DNA of 64,000 nucleotides, taken from positions 3,596,001 to 3,660,000 of the forward strand of contig NZ_JARUND010000001.1 in the NCBI RefSeq assembly GCF_036898825.1, given 5' to 3'. Below are positions 42,593-50,277 of this stretch, piece after piece. The position numbers were made by a program, and so were the translations under genes. The first letter of the stretch is position 1. Every line of letters begins with the position of its first letter. Under the pieces are notes generated by a model. That model saw only the letters and a program-made list of their open reading frames with translations. It did no database searches and had not been told where the DNA came from. This stretch comes from Streptomyces sp. B21-083 (GTDB taxonomy: Bacteria; Actinomycetota; Actinomycetes; Streptomycetales; Streptomycetaceae).

Positions 42593-42973
42593 GTGCCGGC
42601 TGGAACGCTGTACCGCGGCCGGGAAGGAATGTGGTCCTGGGTGGCTCATCGAGTCACCGGCGTCCTCATCTTCTTCTTCCTGTTCGTACACGTCCTGGAC
42701 ACCGCTCTCGTCCGTGTCTCCCCCGAGGCATACGACGGCGTCGTGGCCACGTACAAGAACCCGATCGTCGCCGTGCTGGAGTACGGCCTCGTCGCCGCCA
42801 TCCTCTTCCACGCGCTCAACGGCCTCCGCGTCATCGCCGTCGACTTCTGGTCGAAGGGCCCGCGCTTCCAGAAGCAGATGCTGTGGACCGTCGTCGGCCT
42901 GTGGATCGTGCTGATGATCGGGGCGATCTACCCCGTCCTCGGCCACGCCGCTCGTGAACTGTTCGGGAGCTGA
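42593..42973 (+). CDS. sdhC: Succinate dehydrogenase cytochrome b556 subunit
   Basis: 126 residues from GTG 42593, with GGAGGG 8-13 bases upstream; the longer open frame upstream is leader. Three membrane helices: HRVTGVLIFFFLFVHVLDTAL (the His and Arg near heme/quinone sites, plus a second His), YGLVAAILFHALNGLRVI with the heme-ligand-type His in FHALNG, and a third near the end. It anchors SdhAB and binds heme and quinone. First gene of sdhCDAB. The 210 bases upstream carry TTGATC near 42452 as a weak promoter candidate. Confidence 0.93.
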   Translation: MPAGTLYRGREGMWSWVAHRVTGVLIFFFLFVHVLDTALVRVSPEAYDGVVATYKNPIVAVLEYGLVAAILFHALNGLRVIAVDFWSKGPRFQKQMLWTVVGLWIVLMIGAIYPVLGHAARELFGS

Positions 42974-42978
42974 CCCAC

Positions 42979-43470
42979 ATGGCGACGACTGAAACCACCG
43001 CCTCGGGCATCGGCCCCGTCGAAGGCGCGGGCACGTATCCGGGCTACGACGCCGACAACCCGGCGCCCCTGATCGAGGCCCCGCGCAAGCGCACCAAGAA
43101 GACCCCGAAGTCCACCCGTGGCAACTTCGAGATGTACGGCTGGCTGTTCATGCGGCTGTCCGGCATCGTCCTGGTCGTGCTGGTCCTGGGCCACCTCCTC
43201 ATCCAGCTGGTGCTGGACGGCGGCGTCTCCAAGATCGGCTTCGCCTTCGTGGCCGGCCGCTGGGCCTCCCCGTTCTGGCAGGTCTGGGACCTGCTGATGC
43301 TGTGGCTGGCGATGCTGCACGGCGCCAACGGCCTGCGCACCGTCATCAACGACTACGCGGAGCGCGCGAACACCCGGCTGTGGCTCAAGGGCCTGCTCTA
43401 CACCGCCACGGTGTTCACGATCCTGCTGGGCACGCTGGTGATCTTCACCTTCGACCCGAACATCCGCTAG
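42979..43470 (+). CDS. sdhD: Succinate dehydrogenase hydrophobic membrane anchor subunit
   Basis: 163 residues, starting 5 bases after sdhC. A charged N-terminal arm of about 50 residues (PRKRTKKTPKSTRGN) precedes three helices: WLFMRLSGIVLVVLVLGHLLIQLVL, VWDLLMLWLAMLHGANGLRTVI (heme/quinone-side His) and LLYTATVFTILLGTLVIFTF. It pairs with SdhC to form the membrane domain of complex II. Confidence 0.93.
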   Translation: MATTETTASGIGPVEGAGTYPGYDADNPAPLIEAPRKRTKKTPKSTRGNFEMYGWLFMRLSGIVLVVLVLGHLLIQLVLDGGVSKIGFAFVAGRWASPFWQVWDLLMLWLAMLHGANGLRTVINDYAERANTRLWLKGLLYTATVFTILLGTLVIFTFDPNIR

Positions 43471-43503
43471 GCCACCGGGTCACAAGGGGCTGAGGTAATT
43501 CTG

Positions 43504-45258
43504 ATGAAGATCCACAAGTACGACACCGTCATCGTCGGCGCGGGCGGCGCCGGCATGCGCGCGGCCATCGAGTCGACGAAGCGCAGCCGTACCGCCGTAC
43601 TGACGAAGCTCTACCCGACCAGGTCCCACACGGGCGCCGCGCAGGGCGGTATGGCCGCCGCGCTCGCCAACGTGGAGGAGGACAACTGGGAGTGGCACAC
43701 CTTCGACACGATCAAGGGCGGTGACTACCTGGTCGACCAGGACGCCGCCGAGATCCTGGCGAAGGAGGCCATCGACTCGGTCCTCGACCTGGAGAAGATG
43801 GGCCTGCCGTTCAACCGGACGCCCAACGGGACGATCGACCAGCGCCGCTTCGGCGGTCACAGCCGCAACCACGGCGAGGCGCCGGTCCGCCGGTCCTGCT
43901 ACGCGGCCGACCGCACCGGTCACATGATCCTCCAGACGCTGTACCAGAACTGTGTGAAAGAGGGCGTGGAGTTCTTCAACGAGTTCTACGTCCTCGACCA
44001 GCTGATCGTCGAGATCGACGGCGTGAAGCGGTCCGCGGGCGTCATCGCCTACGAACTCGCCACCGGTGAGATCCACGTCTTCCAGGCGAAGGCCGTGATC
44101 TACGCGTCCGGCGGCACCGGCAAGTTCTTCAAGGTGACGTCGAACGCCCACACGCTCACGGGTGACGGCCAGGCGGCGGTCTACCGTCGCGGGCTACCGC
44201 TGGAGGACATGGAGTTCTTCCAGTTCCACCCGACCGGCATCTGGCGCATGGGCATCCTGCTGACGGAGGGCGCCCGTGGTGAGGGCGGCATCCTCCGCAA
44301 CAAGGACGGCGAGCGCTTCATGGAGAAGTACGCGCCGGTGATGAAGGACCTGGCGTCGCGTGACGTCGTGTCCCGCTCCATCTACACGGAGATCCGCGAG
44401 GGACGCGGCTGCGGACCCGAGGGCGACCACGTCTACCTCGACCTCACCCATCTCCCGCCGGAGCAGCTGGACGCCAAGCTGCCCGACATCACCGAGTTCG
44501 CGCGCACCTACCTCGGTATCGAGCCGTACACGGACCCGATCCCGATCCAGCCCACCGCGCACTACGCGATGGGCGGCATCCCGACCAACGTCCAGGGTGA
44601 GGTGCTCTCCGACAACACGACGGTGGTACCGGGCCTGTACGCGGCCGGCGAGGTCGCGTGTGTGTCGGTGCACGGCGCCAACCGTCTGGGCACGAACAGC
44701 CTCCTGGACATCAACGTGTTCGGGAAGCGGGCCGGTATCGCGGCGGCGGAGTACAGCCAGAAGGCCGACTTCGTCGAACTCCCCGAGAACCCGGCGGAGT
44801 TGGTGGTCTCCCAGGTGGAGCGCCTGCGTGAGTCCACGGGCACGGAGCGGGTCGCCGCGCTGCGTCTGGAGCTGCAGGAGTGCATGGACGCCAACGTGAT
44901 GGTGTTCCGTACCGAGCAGACGATCAAGACGGCGGTGGAGAAGATCGCGGAGCTGCGCGAGCGCTACCGCAACGTCTCGATCCAGGACAAGGGCCGGCGC
45001 TTCAACACCGACCTCCTGGAGGCCATCGAGCTGGGCAACCTGCTCGACCTGGCCGAGGTCATGGCGGTCTCCGCGCTGGCCCGCAAGGAGTCGCGCGGCG
45101 GTCACTACCGCGAGGACTACCCGACCCGCGACGACGTCAACTTCATGCGCCACACCATGGCGTACCGCGAGGTGGGCGACGACGGCACCGAGTCCATCCG
45201 TCTCGACTACAAGCCGGTCGTCCAGACCCGCTACCAGCCGATGGAGCGTAAGTACTGA
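43504..45258 (+). CDS. sdhA: Succinate dehydrogenase flavoprotein subunit
   Basis: 584 residues. FAD fold GAGGAGMRA at 12-20, the covalent FAD histidine H42 in [51 protein letters not shown], and the active-site region [10 protein letters not shown] and [13 protein letters not shown]. It oxidises succinate to fumarate on the cytoplasmic face and passes electrons to SdhB. Length is normal (about 584-590). It ends overlapping the sdhB ATG (TGATG). Confidence 0.97.
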   Translation: MKIHKYDTVIVGAGGAGMRAAIESTKRSRTAVLTKLYPTRSHTGAAQGGMAAALANVEEDNWEWHTFDTIKGGDYLVDQDAAEILAKEAIDSVLDLEKMGLPFNRTPNGTIDQRRFGGHSRNHGEAPVRRSCYAADRTGHMILQTLYQNCVKEGVEFFNEFYVLDQLIVEIDGVKRSAGVIAYELATGEIHVFQAKAVIYASGGTGKFFKVTSNAHTLTGDGQAAVYRRGLPLEDMEFFQFHPTGIWRMGILLTEGARGEGGILRNKDGERFMEKYAPVMKDLASRDVVSRSIYTEIREGRGCGPEGDHVYLDLTHLPPEQLDAKLPDITEFARTYLGIEPYTDPIPIQPTAHYAMGGIPTNVQGEVLSDNTTVVPGLYAAGEVACVSVHGANRLGTNSLLDINVFGKRAGIAAAEYSQKADFVELPENPAELVVSQVERLRESTGTERVAALRLELQECMDANVMVFRTEQTIKTAVEKIAELRERYRNVSIQDKGRRFNTDLLEAIELGNLLDLAEVMAVSALARKESRGGHYREDYPTRDDVNFMRHTMAYREVGDDGTESIRLDYKPVVQTRYQPMERKY

Positions 45259-46037
45259 TGGCAACCCCTGTTCTGGACAAGGCGGAAGCGGCCGGCGAGC
45301 CCGAGCCCGGCTTCGCCGACTCCCCGTACATCACGGTCACCTTCCGCATCCGCCGCTTCAACCCGGAGCTGGCGGCCGAGGCGGTCTGGGAAGACTTCCA
45401 GCTGGAGATCGACCCCAAGGAGCGCGTCCTCGACGCCCTCCACAAGATCAAGTGGGACCAGGACGGTTCGCTGACGTTCCGTCGCTCCTGCGCGCACGGC
45501 ATCTGCGGTTCGGACGCCATGCGGATCAACGGCAAGAACCGTCTTGCCTGCAAGACCCTGATCAAGGACATCAACCCCGCCAAGCCGATCACGGTCGAGG
45601 CCATCAAGGGCCTGACGGTCCTGAAGGACCTCGTCGTCGACATGGAGCCGTTCTTCCAGGCGTACCGCGATGTGATGCCCTTCCTCATCACGAAGGACAC
45701 CAACGAGCCGACGCGCGAGCGCTTCCAGACTGCGGAGGACCGGGAACGGTTCGACGACACCACGAAGTGCATCCTGTGCGCGGCGTGCACGTCGTCGTGC
45801 CCGGTCTTCTGGAACGACGGCCAGTACTTCGGCCCGGCCGCGATCGTCAACGCCCACCGCTTCATCTTCGACTCGCGTGACGAGGCCGGCGAGCAGCGGC
45901 TGGAGATCCTGAACGACCGTGACGGTGTCTGGCGCTGCCGGACGACGTTCAACTGCACGGACGCGTGCCCTCGCGGCATCGAGGTCACGAAGGCGATCCA
46001 GGAAGTGAAGCGGGCGCTGATCACGCGCCGGTTCTGA
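45258..46037 (+). CDS. sdhB: Succinate dehydrogenase iron-sulfur subunit
   Basis: 259 residues. The 2Fe-2S loop has C78, C83 and C98, with Asp in place of the third Cys (C-G-S-D), as in E. coli SdhB. The C-terminal ferredoxin part has CILCAACTSSCP (4Fe-4S) and later CRTTFNCTDACPRGIE (3Fe-4S/4Fe-4S). It transfers electrons from FAD to quinone. The operon ends in a 17-bp-stem terminator. Confidence 0.97.
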   Translation: MATPVLDKAEAAGEPEPGFADSPYITVTFRIRRFNPELAAEAVWEDFQLEIDPKERVLDALHKIKWDQDGSLTFRRSCAHGICGSDAMRINGKNRLACKTLIKDINPAKPITVEAIKGLTVLKDLVVDMEPFFQAYRDVMPFLITKDTNEPTRERFQTAEDRERFDDTTKCILCAACTSSCPVFWNDGQYFGPAAIVNAHRFIFDSRDEAGEQRLEILNDRDGVWRCRTTFNCTDACPRGIEVTKAIQEVKRALITRRF

Positions 46038-46059
46038 TCTTCCGGTGTTGTTGAGTTCA

Positions 46060-46103
46060 CCCGAGGGCCCTGTTTCTGCGGATGCGGAAACAGGGCCCTC
46101 GGG
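46060..46103 (+). terminator. Terminator of the sdhCDAB operon
   Basis: Perfect 17-bp inverted repeat (46060-46076 with 46087-46103) with a 10-base loop, followed by CGTTTCGG, 22 bases after the sdhB stop. Confidence 0.9.
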
Positions 46104-46161
46104 CGTTTCGGCCCGTCTGCACCATTAGGAACTCGGTCAACTCCCGTTACAGACTGGGCAC

Positions 46162-46971
46162 ATGACCATCCTGAGGAAATCGATCGCAGCACTGTCGGCC
46201 GCCGCGGCAATGGCTGCCACGCTGCTCGCGATACCCCCCACCGCCTCGGCAACCTCGGCAACTCCCGCGCACGGAACAGTGTTTGGCCAACGGCCCCTCG
46301 CACGCGAGAACTTCGACCACCTTCCGCTCGGCCCGGTCACCGCAGGCCACGGCTGGACGACGGACACCTCCAACGGCACCCTGACCATCGCCCGCAGCTC
46401 GACCGGCAAGGGCCGCGAACTCCGTGTCCATACGGAGGGCAACGGCCGCGCCTTCCTCGTCTTCCCCGACCTCGCCCCGCCCGGCAACAGCTACTGGGCC
46501 CGCCTGCGCCTACGCCTGGACGCCGTCCCCACGGCCCCCGACTGGGCCCACTGGACGGCCGCGGAGGCCTCCGGCTCCGACTCCCCCACCCTCGTACGCC
46601 CGTTGGGCGGTCAGTACGCCCCCACGGACAAGGGCAACTTCTGGGGCGTCGGTTCCGACCTGGGTCTCACGGGCGACTGGACGTCATGGAAGACGTCGGC
46701 CCCGGCGGTCGCGGGTAGTTGGAGTTGCGTGGAGTTCCATCTGGACGCCGCTGACAACCGGGTCACGGTGTACTTCGACGGGGTCGAGCAGTCGGACCTG
46801 ACGGTCGACACCAAGCACCACGGCGGCGCCCAGGACTCCGACTTCGTCTTCCCGACGTTCGACAAGCTGAAGCTGGGCTGGCAGCTGTACCAGGCCAACC
46901 CGTCGCCGTCGTCGTACGACGTGCGGATGGACGACGTGGTGGTGAGTTCGCGGCGTACGGGCGGGTGTTGA
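46162..46971 (+). CDS. Secreted protein with concanavalin A-like (jelly-roll) fold
   Basis: 269 residues. Signal peptide MTILRKSIAALSAAAAMAAT, cleaved near ASA|TSATP. The mature part is a beta-sandwich pattern: ENFDHLPLGPVTAGHGWTT, GRELRVHTEGNGRAFLVFPD, YWARLRLRLDA, WSCVEFHLDAADNRVTVYFDGVEQ and PSSYDVRMDDVVVSSRRTG. It looks like glycan-binding or glycan-degrading LamG/GH16-like sandwiches, but no catalytic ExDxE motif is seen, so carbohydrate binding is more likely. Two cysteines. Monocistronic behind the sdh terminator. Confidence 0.78.
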   Translation: MTILRKSIAALSAAAAMAATLLAIPPTASATSATPAHGTVFGQRPLARENFDHLPLGPVTAGHGWTTDTSNGTLTIARSSTGKGRELRVHTEGNGRAFLVFPDLAPPGNSYWARLRLRLDAVPTAPDWAHWTAAEASGSDSPTLVRPLGGQYAPTDKGNFWGVGSDLGLTGDWTSWKTSAPAVAGSWSCVEFHLDAADNRVTVYFDGVEQSDLTVDTKHHGGAQDSDFVFPTFDKLKLGWQLYQANPSPSSYDVRMDDVVVSSRRTGGC

Positions 46972-47016
46972 GTCGGAGCACCCCGGACCGGATACCTGTC
47001 ACGCCTCGCCGACAAC

Positions 47017-47280
47017 ATGGAGTCGGCCCAACTCGGCCTGGCCGGTGAACTCGTTCAGGAGGCACAGCACACTCTGGACGGGCGCCGGTGGACTCCTGGC
47101 GAACTACACCTGCTGGCAGTCCAGTTGACCGAGGCATTGACGAACATTCACCGGATCGCGGTGAGCCGGGGTGCCTGCCTGCCCGCGCCCGCCTACGACG
47201 ACCTTGACACCCTGGACCTGGACGACCTGGAGACCGGGGACGAGGAGCGGGACAGCCCCGGTCCCGTCCCGCTCGACTGA
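47017..47280 (+). CDS. Small acidic helical protein
   Basis: 87 residues from ATG 47017. The N-terminal 55 residues look helical (AQLGLAGELVQEAQHTLDG, LHLLAVQLTEALTNIHRIAV) and the tail is very acidic (YDDLDTLDLDDLETGDEERD). No ribosome-binding site of strength, so the start may differ. Unrecognised family. A small TCCCCGG/CCGGGGA hairpin at 47349-47376 may end the transcript; the 291-base gap to the next gene is otherwise empty. Confidence 0.55.
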   Translation: MESAQLGLAGELVQEAQHTLDGRRWTPGELHLLAVQLTEALTNIHRIAVSRGACLPAPAYDDLDTLDLDDLETGDEERDSPGPVPLD

Positions 47281-47571
47281 CCGCCCATCACGATCTCCCG
47301 CTTGGGCGGGCGCCCGCCGCACCCGGCCGGATCGGGCCGCAGCGGAAATCCCCGGGAAGCCATGGCTCTCCGGGGACTTTCACTGCCTGCCGTCAGGCGC
47401 CCTTGGGCCGACCCTTCTGGCGGAGATCCTCGACGCCGGACAGTCGAAGCCGACTCTCTGATCAGCACCTCCCGGTCAGCGCACCCTGACCAGCACGGCC
47501 CGGTCACGGCCTCCCCCGTTCGCCTCACCCGCCTCCCCCGATTCCGCCGACCATCCCCTTACCCTGACGCC

Positions 47572-47979
47572 ATGTCAGATGACGAGTCGTACGAACTGCT
47601 CGGGTTCGACAACGTGCTGCTGCCTGTCGGGGATCTCGGGGAGGCGGTCGACTTCTACGAGCGGGCCGGGTTCGGTGTCAACGCCCGGCTCGACGAGGCC
47701 GGGATCGCCGTGCTGAAGGTCGGCGCGGAGACTCCTGGATTGTTGCTGCGCGTCGAGGAAGCTCTCGGGCACCGGTCGCCGCCGTGGGCCTCGCCCCGGA
47801 TCTGGCTTGAGGTGCCGGATGCCAAGGCCGCGTTCCGCGCCATGTCCGCGGCCGGGATCACCCCGCTCGACACCCCGCTCTCCGTGGCCACGGGCTGGAC
47901 CGTCGAGATCGCGGATCCGTGGGGGAACGTCATCGGGTTCACGGACTACACGAAGCGGCCGGAGCTGGCACGTTCATGA
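47572..47979 (+). CDS. VOC (glyoxalase/bleomycin resistance) family protein
   Basis: 135 residues from ATG 47572. Two beta-alpha-beta-beta-beta modules: GFDNVLLPVGDLGEAVDFYERAGFGV ... AVLKVGAETPGLLLRVE, and PRIWLEVPDAKAAFRAMSAAGI ... WTVEIADPWGNVIGFTDY. E-x-x-DPWGN at the end carries a usual metal-ligand Glu position. Substrate unknown. The last 6 bases overlap the decayed Uma2 copy. Confidence 0.88.
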   Translation: MSDDESYELLGFDNVLLPVGDLGEAVDFYERAGFGVNARLDEAGIAVLKVGAETPGLLLRVEEALGHRSPPWASPRIWLEVPDAKAAFRAMSAAGITPLDTPLSVATGWTVEIADPWGNVIGFTDYTKRPELARS

Positions 47980-48258
47980 GCCCGGCCGGCGGTTGACTGC
48001 CGTCAGGTCGATCTCGATCTCGTACGGCACCGCGACCTTCAGGCGGTCGCGGAGGATGCCGGTGAGCATGTACGTCTTCGTGGCCGGGTCGCGCTCGTAG
48101 ACGTACACGACCGGCGGGCCCTCCTCGCCGTCCGCCTCGACCCGCCAGAAATGTGGGTCTCCTGCCGCCGCGTACTTGCGGGGCTTGCCCTCGCGGTCGC
48201 GTTCCAGTGTGTCGGCGGCGACGACCTCGACGACAAGGGCGACGCCCTCCGGTTCGTA
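47974..48258 (-). pseudogene. Truncated Uma2-family gene (C-terminal half)
   Basis: From about residue YEPEGVALVVEVV onward the frame reads like a Uma2 core: VVEVVAADTLERDREGKPRKYAAAGDPHFWRVEADG then VVYVYERDPATKTYMLTG. Upstream of 48258 the homology is lost: the frame continues through unrelated sequence into the TetR-operon promoter with no proper N-terminal half (no VELIDGRL/PD segment). Most likely a decayed gene. Confidence 0.65.
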
Positions 48259-48426
48259 CCAGGTCTGGTCCGGGCCTGTGTTCGCGGTCCGCTCAAGCAG
48301 GCGCAGCGTGCGGGTGTGGAAGCGCGTCTGTCCCGCTCGTCCCGCGTGCTCACAGCCTCCCCCTTCGGCTCCTTCAGACAGAACCCCGTCGGCGGAACAA
48401 CGCAGCCAACCCAGCCCAGTTACTGC

Positions 48427-48486
48427 TTGAACGTGTTCAAAAATAGGTCTACAGTCTCCTCCGTAAGCACTTTTGAACGCGTTCAA
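48427..48486 (+). promoter_or_regulatory. Promoter with two palindromic operators (TTGAACGYGTTCAA) for the TetR operon
   Basis: Operator 1 TTGAACGTGTTCAA is at 48427-48440 and operator 2 TTGAACGCGTTCAA at 48473-48486, both perfect or near-perfect 14-bp palindromes. TTGAAC of operator 1 is spaced 17 bases from TACAGT (48450-48455), a good -35/-10 pair with the start point near 48462. Binding would cover the -35 box and the early transcript. The natural candidate regulator is the TetR protein encoded third in this operon. Confidence 0.75.
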
Positions 48487-48520
48487 GTCGTTCAAGGAGC
48501 ACGGGGACAAGGACTAAGAC

Positions 48521-48928
48521 ATGGACCTCACAGTCGTCGCATACGTCATCTACCTGCTGGTCAGCGTCGCGTTGACCGTCTGGGTGGCCCGCACCCTCAG
48601 TACCAACGGGCGGGTCTTTCTCGCCGATGTGCTGCGTGGGAACGAGAAGCTCGCCGATGCCGTCAACCATCTGCTCGTCGTCGGCTTCTATCTCGTCAAC
48701 CTCGGGTTCGTCGCCCTCTATCTGAGCGGGGACGGGGACATCGGCAGCACCCGGGAGGTGTTCGAGGCGCTCTCCACCAAGCTCGGGGTCGTGCTGCTGG
48801 TGCTCGGTGTCATGCATCTCGCCAACGTGTTCGTGCTCAGCAAGATCCGTCGGCGCGGTGTCATGGAGCGGGAGCAGGTACCGCCCGTCGCGCCGCAGGG
48901 CTGGGTCGCCCCCACTGTCGGGGCGTGA
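48521..48928 (+). CDS. Small integral membrane protein in TetR operon
   Basis: 135 residues with three hydrophobic helices (VAYVIYLLVSVALTVWVA, HLLVVGFYLVNLGFVALYL, LGVVLLVLGVMHLANVFVL). The second half ends in RRRGVMEREQVPPVAPQGW. Unrecognised family, common in Streptomyces. It is first in the operon behind the two operators, and its stop overlaps the next gene's GTG (GTGA). Confidence 0.75.
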   Translation: MDLTVVAYVIYLLVSVALTVWVARTLSTNGRVFLADVLRGNEKLADAVNHLLVVGFYLVNLGFVALYLSGDGDIGSTREVFEALSTKLGVVLLVLGVMHLANVFVLSKIRRRGVMEREQVPPVAPQGWVAPTVGA

Positions 48929-49470
48929 GCACGATGAGCCACCTGAACGCGGTGGGGCCGGGGGACACCACCGCCCGCGCGGACCGGGATGCCACGGGGG
49001 GCGTCCCGGTCCGCCGGCTCACCGTCCTGTACGACGCCGACTGCGCGCTGTGCACCTTCGTGCGCGGCTGGCTCGTACGGCAGCCGCAGTTGGTGCCGCT
49101 GGCGATGGTTCCGGCGGGTTCGCCGCGGGCTCGGGAGCTCTTCCCCGGCCTCGATCACGCCGCCACCCTCGACGACATCACCGTCGTCGGGGACTCCGGG
49201 CAGATCTATCGCGGCACCGGTGCCTGGGTCGTCGTGCTGTGGGCGTTGCGTGAGTACCGGCCGCTCGCCCACCGGTTCGCCACCCCGGCCGGGGCCCGGC
49301 TCGCCAAGGGTGCCGTGCTCGCCGCAGCCAAGTGGCGCGGGAGCCAGTGGGGCACCGACAGGAGTGGGCGCCCGGTGTACCGGCGGGCGGACGGATGGTC
49401 GTACGACCCACGGTTCGGGTGGGTCCACAGCCCGCCCGGCTGTGACAGTGGCACCTGCTCCACTGGTTAG
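48925..49470 (+). CDS. DCC1-like thiol-disulfide oxidoreductase family protein
   Basis: 181 residues from GTG 48925 (overlapping the preceding stop); ATG 48934 is equally possible. The core starts RLTVLYDADCALCTFVRGWL with the family's D-x-x-C-x-x-C, followed by DDITVVGDSGQIYRGTGAWVVVLWAL and a conserved RPVYRRADGW end. DUF393/DCC1 proteins have a thioredoxin-like fold. The role of this membrane-protein/DCC pair is unknown, but their control by a dedicated TetR repressor suggests a response to a specific small molecule. Confidence 0.82.
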   Translation: MSTMSHLNAVGPGDTTARADRDATGGVPVRRLTVLYDADCALCTFVRGWLVRQPQLVPLAMVPAGSPRARELFPGLDHAATLDDITVVGDSGQIYRGTGAWVVVLWALREYRPLAHRFATPAGARLAKGAVLAAAKWRGSQWGTDRSGRPVYRRADGWSYDPRFGWVHSPPGCDSGTCSTG

Positions 49471-49479
49471 GCTCGTTCC

Positions 49480-50247
49480 GTGCCAGCAGCGAAAGACAGC
49501 CCCGAGTCGCCCGAGTCCGCCGAGCCCTCCACGCGTACTCCCGCCAAGAGTGAGCAGACCCGTGCGCTGATCCTGGAGACGGCCATGCGGCTGTTCAAGG
49601 AACGCGGGTACGAGAAGACGACCATGCGGGCCATCGCTCAGGAGGCCGGTGTCTCCGTCGGCAACGCGTACTACTATTTCGCCGGCAAGGAGCACCTGAT
49701 CCAGGGCTTCTACGACCAGCTCGCCCGCGACTACCAGGTGGTCGCGCGGGAGGTCCTGGACCGGGAGACCGACCTGGAGGCCCGGCTCGCCGGGGTGCAC
49801 CGGGCCTGGCTCGATGTGGCCGCTCCGTACCACGAGTTCGCCGTGCAGTTCTTCAAGACCGCCGCCGACCCGAACAGTCCGCTCAGCCCCTTCTCCCCCG
49901 AGTCGGAACACGCGCGCACGCAGGCCATCGAGGTGCACCGGGAAGTGCTCGCCGGGTCGAAGGCGAAGGTGCCCGAGGAACTCCGGGACATTCTGCCCGA
50001 GTTGATGTGGCTGTCCCAGATGGGCATGGTCATGTACTGGATCTACGACCGTACGGAGGGTCGTGAGCGCACCTACCGGCTCGCCGGGCGCGGCGCCCGG
50101 CTGACCGCGCGCGGAGTGACCCTGGCCCGTTTCCGGGTGCTGCGCCCGCTGGTCCGCGAGGTCCACGACCTGTTCAGCGACTTCCTGCCGGGGATGACCA
50201 ACGCCCTTCCCGTACCCGAGCGGCGGGATGACGAGAAAGGTGGCTGA
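49480..50247 (+). CDS. TetR-family transcriptional regulator
   Basis: 255 residues from GTG 49480. The HTH lies at about residues 27-72: TRALILETAMRLFKERGYEKTTMRAIAQEAGVSVGNAYYYFAGKEHL. The ligand domain is all-helical. The last gene of the three-gene operon (9-base gap), it probably represses its own promoter through TTGAACGYGTTCAA sites at 48427 and 48473. Ligand unknown. Confidence 0.92.
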   Translation: MPAAKDSPESPESAEPSTRTPAKSEQTRALILETAMRLFKERGYEKTTMRAIAQEAGVSVGNAYYYFAGKEHLIQGFYDQLARDYQVVAREVLDRETDLEARLAGVHRAWLDVAAPYHEFAVQFFKTAADPNSPLSPFSPESEHARTQAIEVHREVLAGSKAKVPEELRDILPELMWLSQMGMVMYWIYDRTEGRERTYRLAGRGARLTARGVTLARFRVLRPLVREVHDLFSDFLPGMTNALPVPERRDDEKGG

Positions 50248-50277
50248 GTAGGTTCCACGCTCCTCGGACGGTCGGCG

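Noticed and set aside
47302..47571. Upstream extension of the VOC gene to 225 codons
   Set aside because: The extension is Pro/Arg-rich and has no domain; the VOC fold begins right after ATG 47572.
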